Part shown: positions 35,849 to 45,009 of the stretch, one piece after another
Numbering within the stretch: the stretch's first letter is position 1
Layout: each line of letters opens with the position of its first letter
Source of the DNA: Neobacillus niacini
GTDB taxonomy: Bacteria > Bacillota > Bacilli > Bacillales > Cytobacillaceae
Assembly: GCF_030817595.1 (NCBI RefSeq)
Contig: NZ_JAUSZN010000001.1
Coordinates: forward strand, 70,001-134,000
Direction of reading: 5' to 3'
DNA length: 64,000 bases
Translations under genes and position numbers: made by a program
Notes under the pieces: generated by a model
The model's database searches: none
What the model was told of the DNA's origin: nothing
The model's input: the letters and a program-made list of their open reading frames with translations, nothing else

Positions 35849-35885
35849 GGTAAGGGCGAACAGATGATTACTGTCCTCCCTTACC
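35849..35885. terminator. Hairpin between converging genes
   Basis: GGTAAGGG (35849-35856) pairs with CCCTTACC (35878-35885), with inner ACAG/CTGT pairing. There is no clear T-run, so the role is tentative. Confidence 0.45.
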
Positions 35886-35945
35886 TACTAAAGGTATGTT
35901 ATTACCAGGTTCATTGTGTTGCTCTAAGAAAATCTTACTCACTGC

Positions 35946-37349
35946 CTACCAAATATCTCCACCCTGTTGTTTCAATTCCTTCATCTTTGCAACCCATTCA
36001 TCGATTCTCTGCCGAATTTCTTTGCTTTTGGCATCGGCTTTATCTCGATTTTCCTTAGCCATTGAAATATAGACTTCTTTTATAGCGTCACCACGTTCCA
36101 TGGCCCAATCTCTTAGTTCTGTTTCCTGTTCATCGGTAATCCAATTATTTTCACCCATTATGGTAATGGCATCTCTTAATCGATGTGACTCGCGTCGGCC
36201 GATGGTCCATAGCTGTAATGGATACTGTTCCCCAATTTTGTACTCATCACCTAATTCCCAACCATCAGGTGCCATGGTAAAGGCCCATGCCAAATCAAGT
36301 GTGGAGGGAAGCCATTCATATTGGATCGTATTTTTCAATTCTTTCGGACTGTCAGCTTTAAAGTACTCGCCGTTTCCTGCCTCGGCAACGGCTTTTAATT
36401 GATCTTCTGTATTGCCGTCGACATCAAAACCGATAATGTTGACGGTATTGTTGCTGTTTTTTGCAGCTAAATCTCTGCTGGCTTGGATAGGATCCCCGTC
36501 ACATGTTTCTGCTCCGTCACTGACAATATAAATCGTTGTGCCTTCCAGATAATTACTGCTCATTTCTGCAGCTTTTTGAATCGCACCTGCGAGTGGTGTC
36601 CAACCTTTACTTTCAAATGAGTCAACAGCCGTCTGGAAATCTTGTTTTGAATACTTACCCATTGGATAAAGCTCCTCAATTGCCGAGCATGATACGAACA
36701 TATCTTCATCACTTTCAGAGCCCTTATGGCCATACACGACGAGAGAAACCTCGCTTGATTGCCCGATGGTTTGCGCAAAGCTTTTAACAGCATCCTTTGC
36801 AATGTCCATTTTTACCCTGTCACCTGATTGCAGCAGCATGCTCGAACTGGCATCGAGGAGGATAATTGCCTTTTTGGTAGTTGTTATTTCTTCGTCACCC
36901 TCAGACCTGGTCGGATCCGGGAGGTATGGTTCTTCAAAATTAGGTTGATAAGCGATGCTGCTTTCAATGACCTGCCTATAGTGGGGACTGGCAAGCAGGC
37001 CTACCAATCCTTTTTTTATAGTGTCCAGATCATCAGAGTCTTTTGTCAATTGTTGTAGCTGTGATGGTAATTGGCTTTTAATATCAGGTTCAAGTTCAGG
37101 AATATCGTTGCTAATTTCTTTAATATCTTCTTCATATGAGAGATCAGCCATTAACGTCCCAGATGGCAAACTCATCAAAGTTTCCTTAGATATTTCTAAA
37201 TTTATATTCTCTACCTCTTTTAACCTAGTTTCCTGCTTTTCTACGTTTTGCTTCACAACAGGTTTTATGGTCGCATTTTCTTTTTCATTACTGCATGCCG
37301 ATAGGATTAACGAAATGAGCAGCAAGAAAAAAAAGCTATGTCGTTTCAC
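35946..37349 (-). CDS. VWA-domain lipoprotein (YwmC/YwmD-like)
   Basis: 467 residues. The signal peptide ends in ILSAC (lipid-modified Cys19). A VWA domain starts near residue 158 with the MIDAS motif DASSS in KAIILLDASSSMLLQSGD; the later metal ligands are in KGWTPLAGAI and IYIVSDGAETCDGD. A Lys/Glu-rich C-terminal helix (SMAKENRDKADAKSKEI) follows. It is anchored on the outer face of the membrane, and VWA proteins usually mediate adhesion or assembly. No operon partner. Confidence 0.87.
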   Translation of the reverse strand: MKRHSFFFLLLISLILSACSNEKENATIKPVVKQNVEKQETRLKEVENINLEISKETLMSLPSGTLMADLSYEEDIKEISNDIPELEPDIKSQLPSQLQQLTKDSDDLDTIKKGLVGLLASPHYRQVIESSIAYQPNFEEPYLPDPTRSEGDEEITTTKKAIILLDASSSMLLQSGDRVKMDIAKDAVKSFAQTIGQSSEVSLVVYGHKGSESDEDMFVSCSAIEELYPMGKYSKQDFQTAVDSFESKGWTPLAGAIQKAAEMSSNYLEGTTIYIVSDGAETCDGDPIQASRDLAAKNSNNTVNIIGFDVDGNTEDQLKAVAEAGNGEYFKADSPKELKNTIQYEWLPSTLDLAWAFTMAPDGWELGDEYKIGEQYPLQLWTIGRRESHRLRDAITIMGENNWITDEQETELRDWAMERGDAIKEVYISMAKENRDKADAKSKEIRQRIDEWVAKMKELKQQGGDIW

Positions 37350-37574
37350 ACATATCCTCCTCTTGCTTGTACAATTATGTATTTGTTGGAAAAAAACATT
37401 CCTATAAAGTTTAACATGAAGATACTTCCTGTTAATGAGTCATTGGTAATAGTAAATTTTACAGTAATTGAGAAGTGTTATAATCCTGGCACAAAAAGAA
37501 TAGTGTGATATAATTACATGTGTTTTTTAAGAGTTACCAGCTACGATAAAACAGAAACTAGGTGAAAAACAGAG

Positions 37575-38504
37575 ATGGAACGTGAAAATACAAAAGGCAT
37601 TTACTATACTGCAGGTGCGTATATATTTTGGGGAGTTTTACCGATCTACTGGAAATTTATTGACCAAGTTTCAGCGCTTGAGATTTTAGCGCATCGAGTC
37701 ATTTGGTCGTTTGTTTTCATTTTACTTATTGTAGGTCTTTTGAAGCGAAAACTATTAAAAAACTTTTTCCAAGTTCAAATGAAGCAGAAAAAAACATGGC
37801 TGGGACTTTTCCTTGCTTCTCTATTAATTAGTATTAACTGGTTCGTCTATATCTTTGCGGTGAATTCGAACCACATCGTGGAGGCTAGCTTAGGCTACTT
37901 TATCAATCCGCTTGTCGCGGTATTGTTAGGGGTTTTTATACTAGGTGAAAAGATGAATAGATGGCAGGCAGTCTCATTTGTGGTAGCCGGAATCGGTGTA
38001 GTCTATATGACGCTTTCACTTGGAACTTTCCCATGGATTGCACTAATATTAGCCTTATCCTTTGGTTTTTATGGACTGTCAAAAAAATTAATAATAGTAG
38101 ATTCCATTCTAGGCTTACTGCTGGAAACATTGTTTATTGTACCGTTTGCTTTATTGTTTTTAGCGTATTTAGGTGTAAATGGTCAGCATAGCTTTGCAAC
38201 CGGGTCTCTTAAGAATGATTTATTTTTACTAGGATCGGGTATCGCTACAGCCTTACCGCTTTTATGGTTTGGGATTGGAGCACAGAAGATTCCACTTTAC
38301 CTAGTGGGCTTCTTACAATATATTGCTCCGACTATTAGTTTACTGCTTGGAGTACTTATTTACGGAGAGGCGTTTACGAAGGATCATGCGGTTACTTTTT
38401 CATTCATCTGGCTGGCTTTAGTAATCTTCAGCATCTCCAATATTCGTCAGATGATAAAGAAACGAAAAATTTCAGCATTTGCGACAAATGCAAAGAGAGT
38501 TTAG
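37575..38504 (+). CDS. rarD: RarD-type EamA-family transporter
   Basis: 309 residues with ten membrane helices in two EamA halves. The start GIYYTAGAYIFWGVLPIYWKF and LEILAHRVIWSFVFILLIV are typical of RarD ('chloramphenicol-sensitive protein'). The family exports small metabolites; the substrate is unproven. AGGTGA precedes ATG 37575. A strong terminator follows. Confidence 0.9.
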   Translation: MERENTKGIYYTAGAYIFWGVLPIYWKFIDQVSALEILAHRVIWSFVFILLIVGLLKRKLLKNFFQVQMKQKKTWLGLFLASLLISINWFVYIFAVNSNHIVEASLGYFINPLVAVLLGVFILGEKMNRWQAVSFVVAGIGVVYMTLSLGTFPWIALILALSFGFYGLSKKLIIVDSILGLLLETLFIVPFALLFLAYLGVNGQHSFATGSLKNDLFLLGSGIATALPLLWFGIGAQKIPLYLVGFLQYIAPTISLLLGVLIYGEAFTKDHAVTFSFIWLALVIFSISNIRQMIKKRKISAFATNAKRV

Positions 38505-38522
38505 AATGGTATCCAACCCTAC

Positions 38523-38562
38523 AAGACTGCTGAATTGTAATAACAATTCAGCAGTCTTTTTT
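38523..38562 (+). terminator. Intrinsic terminator
   Basis: A 16-bp perfect stem (38523-38538 with 38543-38558) runs into T7. Confidence 0.92.
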
Positions 38563-38730
38563 TGTAGTTTTTTTATACAGACAAACCATGGCTTCCATTC
38601 ATACTGGCTGCATTCTTGGAATAAATTCTAATAGAATCATTTAAAAAAAATTATGAACAATTTTCCTGCCCTAGACGTACTATCTGTAATTGCTTATTTT
38701 AAAATGAAATGTATAAGGATGATGCGAGTG

Positions 38731-39711
38731 ATGGGTAAAGAGATGGAAGTGATGATAGAAGCAGAATTTCCGTTAGCGGCAACCTTAACGATTCCAGAAG
38801 GGTCAAATGAAAAGTACCCTTTGGTTGTTATGGTACATGGAAGTGGTCCAACGGATCGAGATTCGAATGCTAAAGGCATGCCTATGAATATCTTTAAGCA
38901 ATTAAGTGATCTAGTGGTGGCAGAAGGATTCGCCAGTATTCGGTATGATAAAAGGGGGATAGGTGCCAGTAAAGGGGATTTTTACGAAATGGGCGTGCAC
39001 GATTTAATCAACGATGCACAGGCTGTAGTAGAATTTGCTAAACAGCATCCAAACATAGACTCAGAGAATGTGATTTTACTAGACCACAGTGAGGGAAGTA
39101 TTATCGCACCATTCGTGAATGAAAAGGTTTCAGTAGATGGAATGATTCTTCTTGCAGGCACAGCTGAACCGTTATCAGAAACCTTGACCTGGCAACGCGA
39201 GGAAATAATCAAGGATGTAAGATCTGTAAAAGGATTTCAAGGATGGATAATTCGATTATTAAAAGTAGATCAAAAAATTACAAAAATGAATGAAGACATA
39301 ATACAGGCACTACTTGGCACGGACGCGCCGGTTATAAAGTATAAAGGGAAAAAAATCAACGCGAAATGGAATAGAGAGCATATACATTTTGACGTATCAA
39401 AACCGCTGCAAAATGTCACTTGTCCTGTTCTTGCTATAACTGGTACAAAGGATGTAAACGTAAAGGTTAGTGATTTAGAAAAGATAAAGAGGCTTGTTCA
39501 GGGTGAATGTGAAACGCATATTATACAAGACATGACTCATATGCTTCGAAAGACAGATGTGGAATACAGCTTCAGCAAAATAATGAATAATAATAAAAAA
39601 TCACTAAAACAACCTATTGATTCTGAATTAAAAGAAATAATGATTGCATGGTTACGAACCTGGAAAAATAGACAGGTCAAAACTGAAAATACCGAAATGC
39701 TGGTTAAATAA
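38731..39711 (+). CDS. Alpha/beta hydrolase with an altered nucleophile elbow
   Basis: About 326 residues from ATG 38731; other in-frame starts up to 38653 add non-conserved residues. The oxyanion motif VMVHGSGPTDRD and RYDKRGIGASKGDF are typical of YhfR/BAAT-like hydrolases. The nucleophile elbow reads LLDHSEGSI, where GHSEG is usual. The first Gly is Asp (GAC versus GGC), which may strain the turn. The catalytic Ser, the later Asp (TGTKDVNVKV) and the His (DMTHMLRK) are present. Substrate unknown. Confidence 0.8.
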   Translation: MGKEMEVMIEAEFPLAATLTIPEGSNEKYPLVVMVHGSGPTDRDSNAKGMPMNIFKQLSDLVVAEGFASIRYDKRGIGASKGDFYEMGVHDLINDAQAVVEFAKQHPNIDSENVILLDHSEGSIIAPFVNEKVSVDGMILLAGTAEPLSETLTWQREEIIKDVRSVKGFQGWIIRLLKVDQKITKMNEDIIQALLGTDAPVIKYKGKKINAKWNREHIHFDVSKPLQNVTCPVLAITGTKDVNVKVSDLEKIKRLVQGECETHIIQDMTHMLRKTDVEYSFSKIMNNNKKSLKQPIDSELKEIMIAWLRTWKNRQVKTENTEMLVK

Positions 39712-39724
39712 AATGTTTGCTGAA

Positions 39725-39757
39725 GAGTAGGGACTTCCATCCTTACTCATTTTTTTG
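39725..39757 (+). terminator. Intrinsic terminator
   Basis: GAGTAGGG (39725-39732) pairs with CCTTACTC (39741-39748), with one G-U pair, followed by a T7 run. Confidence 0.8.
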
Positions 39758-39850
39758 CTTGTAGTAGTTATTTTTTTCTAAATTGTTTCGGGTATTGTCT
39801 AAGTGTATACTTACTTAATGAACTTTTTCAGAACATAGGGGGAAATACAG

Positions 39851-40711
39851 ATGGAATTTAAACCAAAGGCGATTTTTTTAGACATGGATGGCACAATCTT
39901 AAATCATCAAAATCAGGTAAGTATACATACGAAGGATGTCATTGACCAGCTGCGCAATCAGGGGATATATGTTTTTATCGCAACGGGCAGAGCGTTTGAT
40001 GAAATCGAGGGAATTGTACCGGCTGGTTTTGAAGTAGATGGAGTCGTAACTTCAAATGGAATGGCTGGATATGTTGGTAATGAGGTAATCTTTAAACATT
40101 CTCTTCCGCTTAACCTGGTGGAGGAAGTAATTAAAAGAGCAAGGGAAAGCAAAGTCTATTACGAATTATTTCCGTATGGATATGACCGTATCACATTAGA
40201 ACAGGATCAAAGTTATGTTGAAAATGAGATAACAGAACCAAAGCCCGAAAGTGTCGGCATCAATGAGTGGCTTTCCCGGAAAGAAGCGATTAAAGAGAAA
40301 ATTATGTGGGTGGATGAGATTGTTGGACATGAATTTTCTAAGTTCTATTTCTTTGCTAAGTCAAAGGAACATATCAATCGATGGAAAGAAGAACTAGAAC
40401 AATTAAAGAAGGAAATAGACTTTACCACCTCGATTTCGTCTAATCATAACGTCGAGGTCATGGTAGCTAACGTGAATAAGGCAACAGGGATTCAGCAAAT
40501 GTTAAAACACTTTAATTTGTCAGACACAGAAACAATGGCAATAGGCGATAGTGATAATGACCTGCCAATGCTGAGACTCGTTCATTATTCGGTAGCCATG
40601 AAAAATGCTCCTGATCGAATTAAAGAAATCACCGATGATGTTACTGATTTCACATGTGATGAAGATGGGGTTTTTTATTATCTTAAGACACGTTTTTTGT
40701 CTGAAAAATAA
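39851..40711 (+). CDS. Cof-type HAD-superfamily phosphatase
   Basis: 286 residues. Motif I is FLDMDGTIL, with nucleophile Asp11 and Asp13. Motif II is IATGRAF, and motif IV is AIGDSDNDLPML. A type IIB cap lies between. It dephosphorylates sugar phosphates or cofactors such as FMN precursors; the exact substrate is unknown. GGGGG precedes the ATG. Same strand as the following LLM oxidoreductase, 33 bp away. Confidence 0.9.
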   Translation: MEFKPKAIFLDMDGTILNHQNQVSIHTKDVIDQLRNQGIYVFIATGRAFDEIEGIVPAGFEVDGVVTSNGMAGYVGNEVIFKHSLPLNLVEEVIKRARESKVYYELFPYGYDRITLEQDQSYVENEITEPKPESVGINEWLSRKEAIKEKIMWVDEIVGHEFSKFYFFAKSKEHINRWKEELEQLKKEIDFTTSISSNHNVEVMVANVNKATGIQQMLKHFNLSDTETMAIGDSDNDLPMLRLVHYSVAMKNAPDRIKEITDDVTDFTCDEDGVFYYLKTRFLSEK

Positions 40712-40744
40712 GACTATACAATCTAAAATGGTGGAGGGAATTCA

Positions 40745-41737
40745 TTGAAATTAAGCGTTCTCGACCAATCCGTCATCAGTAAAGGGGATTCCGCACGCAC
40801 TGCTTTACAAAACACGGTAAAACTTGCTCAAGTAACAGAAGAGCTGGGATATACACGGTTTTGGGTGGCGGAACATCATAATACAAATGGAATCGCTGGT
40901 TCCTCACCGGAAATCTTGATATCTCATATCGCTTCAAATACTAATAAAATTCGGGTAGGTTCAGGCGGAGTGTTGCTGCCACAGTATAGCCCATATAAAA
41001 TTGCCGAGAACTTCAAGGTATTAGAAGCACTGTTTCCAAACAGAATCGATGCCGGAATTGGACGTTCTCCCGGAGGGTCCCCGAACACACGGATGGCATT
41101 AACTGATGGGAACCGAAAAAGCCTAAACGAATTCCCCAGGCAGGTTCAAGATTTACAGAGGTTTTTGCTAAATCAACTACCCAATGAGCACAGTTTTCAT
41201 GATGTTAAAGCCTATCCTGCTATAGAAAGTTTGCCGGAAATGTGGATTCTGGGAATTTCGCATCGCGGGGCAAGGATGGCTGCGGAATATGGGACTGCAT
41301 TCACCTATGGACATTTCATTATTCCGGATAATGGTCTCCGGGCTATGGACTATTATTCCACCCATTTTCAGCCATCGCCTTTTTTACAAAAACCTAAAAC
41401 GAATGTTTGTGTATTTGTGGTATGTGCCGAAACCCAAGTAGAAGCGGAAGAATTAGCGTTGAGTCAGGATTTATGGCTGCTTGGTGTTGAAAAGGGGATC
41501 GATACCAGGATTCCATCGATCGAAGAGGCAATGAAAATCTCCTTAACAGCCGATGAAAGAATGAAGATACATAAAAATAGAAGACGGATGATTATTGGTA
41601 CACCACAGAAGGTCAAAACAGAACTTCAACGGTTGAGTGAAAAATACCAAACCGATGAGTTCATGATTATTACAAATATCTATAACTTTAAGGACAAAAT
41701 CCGTTCTTATACATTATTAGCTGAAGAGCTATTTTAA
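40745..41737 (+). CDS. LLM-class flavin-dependent oxidoreductase (luciferase-like)
   Basis: 330 residues from TTG 40745 with GGAGGGAA upstream. N-terminal KLSVLDQSVISKG, GYTRFWVAEHHNTNGIAGSSPEILI, RVGSGGVLLPQYSPYKIAENFKVLEALFPNRIDAGIGRSPGG identify the MsnO8/YwcH-like subgroup. It needs reduced FMN from a partner reductase. Substrate unknown. A terminator follows at 41774-41812. Confidence 0.88.
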   Translation: MKLSVLDQSVISKGDSARTALQNTVKLAQVTEELGYTRFWVAEHHNTNGIAGSSPEILISHIASNTNKIRVGSGGVLLPQYSPYKIAENFKVLEALFPNRIDAGIGRSPGGSPNTRMALTDGNRKSLNEFPRQVQDLQRFLLNQLPNEHSFHDVKAYPAIESLPEMWILGISHRGARMAAEYGTAFTYGHFIIPDNGLRAMDYYSTHFQPSPFLQKPKTNVCVFVVCAETQVEAEELALSQDLWLLGVEKGIDTRIPSIEEAMKISLTADERMKIHKNRRRMIIGTPQKVKTELQRLSEKYQTDEFMIITNIYNFKDKIRSYTLLAEELF

Positions 41738-41773
41738 AAATTTGCTTAAAAGCATTCACCAAACGAAATAGAC

Positions 41774-41812
41774 AAGAGCAGGAACCTTACGTAGGTATCC
41801 TGCTCTTTTTTT
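41774..41812 (+). terminator. Intrinsic terminator
   Basis: AAGAGCAGGA and TCCTGCTCTT arms around a central TACGTA, followed by T8. Confidence 0.88.
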
Positions 41813-41861
41813 TGAAAATGTCATTTTTCGGTTTATTTTTTTTTCCATAATACGTCAGCAT

Positions 41862-42188
41862 TTAGGATAGCTCACTTTCCGGTTTCACCCACAGCTGAGA
41901 CCAGCTCTCTATTTCTCGTAAAACGGGTTCAAGTGAACGACCTTTTTCGGTTAAAGAGTATTCAATAATCACTGGTGTTTCAGGTATAACCTCACGTTTT
42001 ACTACTCCTTGGTGTTCTAAATCCTTTAAACGATCGGATAAAACCTTTCCACTAATCCCAATAGCAGACTGAATTTCAGTAAACCGCTGTGAACCAGATA
42101 ATAGTTGATAAATAACTAACGCACTCCATCTTTGACTGAGAAGGGAGATGGCTTTTTCAAATTTTGGACATATAGTAGGTTGTTTCAT
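41862..42188 (-). CDS. HxlR/DUF24-family regulator, CatR/YodB-like
   Basis: A 108-residue winged-helix regulator. Cys7 in MKQPTICPKFEKA matches the redox-sensing N-terminal Cys of the quinone sensors CatR and YodB. The HTH is RFTEIQSAIGISGKVLSDRLKDLEHQGVVKRE. It diverges from a CatE-like dioxygenase operon, as related regulators do in B. subtilis. Quinone- or diamide-type thiol modification is the likely signal. Two inverted repeats at the facing promoter are probable operators. Confidence 0.9.
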   Translation of the reverse strand: MKQPTICPKFEKAISLLSQRWSALVIYQLLSGSQRFTEIQSAIGISGKVLSDRLKDLEHQGVVKREVIPETPVIIEYSLTEKGRSLEPVLREIESWSQLWVKPESELS

Positions 42189-42243
42189 TCTACATTACAC
42201 CTCTCTTATAAAGAGTATACCACAAAATGTCATTCGTTAACAA

Positions 42244-42304
42244 AAGTAAATATAGTTACTTGACAATATATAATAACATTAATACACTTACTTACATAAA
42301 GTAA
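42244..42304 (+). promoter_or_regulatory. Promoter of the catE-like operon with two operator candidates
   Basis: TTGACA (42260-42265) and TACACT (42283-42288) have a perfect 17-bp spacer. AAGTAA-N6-TTACTT (42244-42261) overlaps the -35 box. TTACTT-N5-AAGTAA (42288-42304) overlaps the -10 box and start point. The same half sites in opposite order on both sides suggest cooperative repression by the divergent HxlR-type protein. Confidence 0.78.
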
Positions 42305-42368
42305 CTAACTTGTATTTGTTTGCTATCTGACAAATTTTCATAAGAAAAATGACTATAGGAGGGTTTTT

Positions 42369-43220
42369 ATGGGATTTCATACTAAACCAACAACATTTGT
42401 GGGGCATGTCAAAATCAAGGTAGAAAACTTAGCACGTTCATTAAAATTTTGTCAAGATGTTCTTGGTTTCGATATTTTAGAACAAACGATTTCAACAGCA
42501 AAACTAACAAGTGATGGAAAAACAAGCATTTTATCACTTGAACAACCTGACAACGTCATTCCAAAACAGGGAAGAACAACAGGCTTATATCATTTCGCTA
42601 TCCTGCTGCCAGAAAGACCGGACTTAGCCAAAATTGTGATTCAATTGGTGAACAAGGGGATAAAATTTGGCTCTTCAGATCACCTTGTAAGTGAGGCATT
42701 GTATTTAAATGATCCAGATGGAAACGGTATTGAGATTTATATCGATCGAGATCCTTCTGAATGGAGCTGGAAAGGCCAAAAAGTGGCGATGACGGTAGAT
42801 CCACTAAATTTTGAAAATCTTTTAACCGCTGTTAAACCAGGCGAAAAATGGAAGGGAATGCCAGTTGGAACAGTAATGGGGCATATTCATTTACATGTTT
42901 CTGAATTAAAGAAGACAGAAGAATTTTATGTAAAAGGACTTGGATTTGATGTGGTCAATCGATATGGCGGGCAGGCGCTGTTCCTTTCCGCTGGAAAGTA
43001 TCATCATCATATTGGGGTCAATACATGGAACGGGGCAGGGGCACCAACTCCAGCCGTAAAAAGTGTAGGTTTAGAATCGTTTACACTCATTTTGCCGAAT
43101 GAAGAAGCTCGTAACAAATGCGTATCTAATTTGAAAAAGATTGGTGCAGATGTGATGGAAGTAAACAATACTATTATTACCCATGACCCTTCAGGAAACC
43201 AAGTACAGTTAGCAGTTTAA
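42369..43220 (+). CDS. catE: Extradiol ring-cleavage dioxygenase-like protein (CatE-like)
   Basis: 283 residues with two tandem VOC domains. N-terminal: GHVKIKVENLARSLKFCQDVLGF and DPDGNGIEIYIDR. C-terminal: GHIHLHVSELKKTEEFYVKGLGFDV and GKYHHHIGVNTW. The layout matches B. subtilis CatE, a catechol 2,3-dioxygenase that removes toxic catechols. Metal ligands are likely His residues in GHIHLHV and YHHHIG plus a Glu. First gene of a three-gene operon with LLM oxidoreductase and SDR genes. GGAGGG precedes the ATG. Confidence 0.87.
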   Translation: MGFHTKPTTFVGHVKIKVENLARSLKFCQDVLGFDILEQTISTAKLTSDGKTSILSLEQPDNVIPKQGRTTGLYHFAILLPERPDLAKIVIQLVNKGIKFGSSDHLVSEALYLNDPDGNGIEIYIDRDPSEWSWKGQKVAMTVDPLNFENLLTAVKPGEKWKGMPVGTVMGHIHLHVSELKKTEEFYVKGLGFDVVNRYGGQALFLSAGKYHHHIGVNTWNGAGAPTPAVKSVGLESFTLILPNEEARNKCVSNLKKIGADVMEVNNTIITHDPSGNQVQLAV

Positions 43221-43238
43221 GATAAAGGAGGACTCCGA

Positions 43239-44309
43239 GTGTCTACTACTAATCATAACGGCATTGAAATAGGAATCTATACACTTGCAGATATTGGTCC
43301 GGATCCCTTGACGAGTAAAACAATAACACCCAAGCAAAGAATGAATGAAATGATTCAAGCAGCAAAGCTTGCAGATGATGCTGGTCTAGACGTTTATGGG
43401 GTAGGAGAACATCATCGTTTGGATTATGCTTCTTCTTCTCCTGCAGTTGTTTTAGCTGCTATTACACAAGCAACAAATCGGATTAAACTAACCAGTACGA
43501 CAAGTGTGTTAAGTACACTTGACCCAGTACGCTTATTTGCGGATTTTGCTACATTGGATTTACTTTCAGATGGCCGTGCAGAAATCTTGGCTGGCCGAGG
43601 AGCATTTATCGAATCATTTCCGCTATTTGGATACAGTACGAACGACTATGATGAGCTTTTTACTGAACATATGGAATTGCTCTTACAGCTAAATAGAAAT
43701 GAAAGAGTCAGTTGGTCAGGTAATTTTCGTTCTCCGTTAAGAAATGCAGAAATTTCACCGCGACCTATACAAGAGGAAATACCGATTTGGATTGGTGTTG
43801 GCGGGACGTCTGAGAGTGCCGTCCGTGCTGGGAAATTTGGCGTTGGAATGGCGCTGGCCATTTTAGGTGAAGATCCATTGCGTTTCAAGCCGCTGGTAGA
43901 TCTTTATCGGAAGGCGGGAATGGAAGCAGGTCATTCATCTGAATCTTTAAAAGTGGGTGTAACAGGTCATGCCTACATTTCTGAAACGACTCAGCAAGCC
44001 AAAGACGAGTTCTTCCCTTACTATTCAAATTATTGGTCCTATGTGAATCTCCAAAGAGGGATGGGCTCAAGGATGTCAAGGGCAGACTTTGAGCATATGG
44101 CAAGTCCTAATACCGCTTTGTTCGTAGGAAGTCCGCAGCAAATTGTGGAGAAGGTTCTTCATCAGCATGAGCTTTTTGGTCATAAACGTTTTCTAGCTCA
44201 AGTGGATATAGGCGGGTTACCTTATCATAAAGTAGCGAAAAACATCGAACTATTAGCAACTGAGGTTGCTCCAGTAATAAAAAAGGCAACGAGTCAAATA
44301 AATCATTAA
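43239..44309 (+). CDS. LLM-class flavin-dependent oxidoreductase
   Basis: 356 residues from GTG 43239 (AAAGGAGGACT upstream), 18 bp after the dioxygenase. Luciferase-like features: DVYGVGEHHRLDYASSSPAVVLA, STLDPVRLFADFATLDLLSDGRAEILAGRGAF and IPIWIGVGGTSESAVRAGKFG. It belongs to a different subgroup from the gene at 40745. It probably oxidises or reduces an aromatic or thiol compound with FMNH2. Operon context suggests a role in electrophile or quinone stress. Confidence 0.88.
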   Translation: MSTTNHNGIEIGIYTLADIGPDPLTSKTITPKQRMNEMIQAAKLADDAGLDVYGVGEHHRLDYASSSPAVVLAAITQATNRIKLTSTTSVLSTLDPVRLFADFATLDLLSDGRAEILAGRGAFIESFPLFGYSTNDYDELFTEHMELLLQLNRNERVSWSGNFRSPLRNAEISPRPIQEEIPIWIGVGGTSESAVRAGKFGVGMALAILGEDPLRFKPLVDLYRKAGMEAGHSSESLKVGVTGHAYISETTQQAKDEFFPYYSNYWSYVNLQRGMGSRMSRADFEHMASPNTALFVGSPQQIVEKVLHQHELFGHKRFLAQVDIGGLPYHKVAKNIELLATEVAPVIKKATSQINH

Positions 44310-44324
44310 ATGGAGGAAATGACA

Positions 44325-44963
44325 ATGAAAATAGCAATTGTTGGAGCAAGTGGAAAAGCAGGAAGTCTGATATTGAGAGAAGCAGTAAGCAGAGGGCATA
44401 ACGTCACAGCAATCGTAAGAAATGCTTCAAAACTTCAAGATAAAAATACAGACGTCATCGAGAAAGATGTATTCGATTTGACAGCTGATGATTTAACAGC
44501 GTTTGATGTGGTTATAAATGCCTTTGGAGCACCGCTTGGTGAGGAACAAGCTCATGTGGATGCGGGTCATGCGTTAATCGAGGCGTTAAAAGGAACAAAA
44601 ACAAGATTATTAGTTGTTGGAGGAGCTGGAAGTCTTTTTGTCGACGAGAACAAAACAGTAAGATTGATTGATACTCCTGAATTTCCGGATTTCGTTAAAC
44701 CAACAGCTAACGGTCAAGGAAGGAACCTGCAAGAATTACAAAATACAAATGATTTAATATGGACATTTATTAGTCCTTCGGCTGTATTTGATGCGGAAGG
44801 AAAAAGAACAGGTTCTTATCAGTCAGGGAAGGATAACCTTCTTGTTAATTCCAAAGGGGAAAGTTATATCAGCTATGGTGATTTTGCCATTGCGGTAGTA
44901 GATGAAGTTGAAAATCCAAAGCACCTTAATGAAAGATTTACAGTTGTCGGTGAGAAAGAATAA
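44325..44963 (+). CDS. NAD(P)-dependent SDR/NmrA-like reductase (YwnB-like)
   Basis: 212 residues from ATG 44325, with TGGAGGAAATG upstream; the ATG at 44310 is the less likely start. The Rossmann loop IVGASGKAGSLILREA starts the protein. RLLVVGGAGSLFVDE and TFISPSAVFDAEGKRTG are typical of the YwnB/BVR-B-like group. Third gene of the HxlR-controlled operon, ended by the terminator at 44968-45005. Confidence 0.88.
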   Translation: MKIAIVGASGKAGSLILREAVSRGHNVTAIVRNASKLQDKNTDVIEKDVFDLTADDLTAFDVVINAFGAPLGEEQAHVDAGHALIEALKGTKTRLLVVGGAGSLFVDENKTVRLIDTPEFPDFVKPTANGQGRNLQELQNTNDLIWTFISPSAVFDAEGKRTGSYQSGKDNLLVNSKGESYISYGDFAIAVVDEVENPKHLNERFTVVGEKE

Positions 44964-44967
44964 TAGT

Positions 44968-45005
44968 AAAAGAGTCCTAAGGCAAATGTCTTAGGGCTCT
45001 TTTTG
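44968..45005. terminator. Intrinsic terminator
   Basis: AAAAGAGTCCTAAG pairs with CTTAGGGCTCTTTT, with one mismatch. It may serve both this operon and the converging small gene. Confidence 0.85.
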
Positions 45006-45009
45006 CTAT

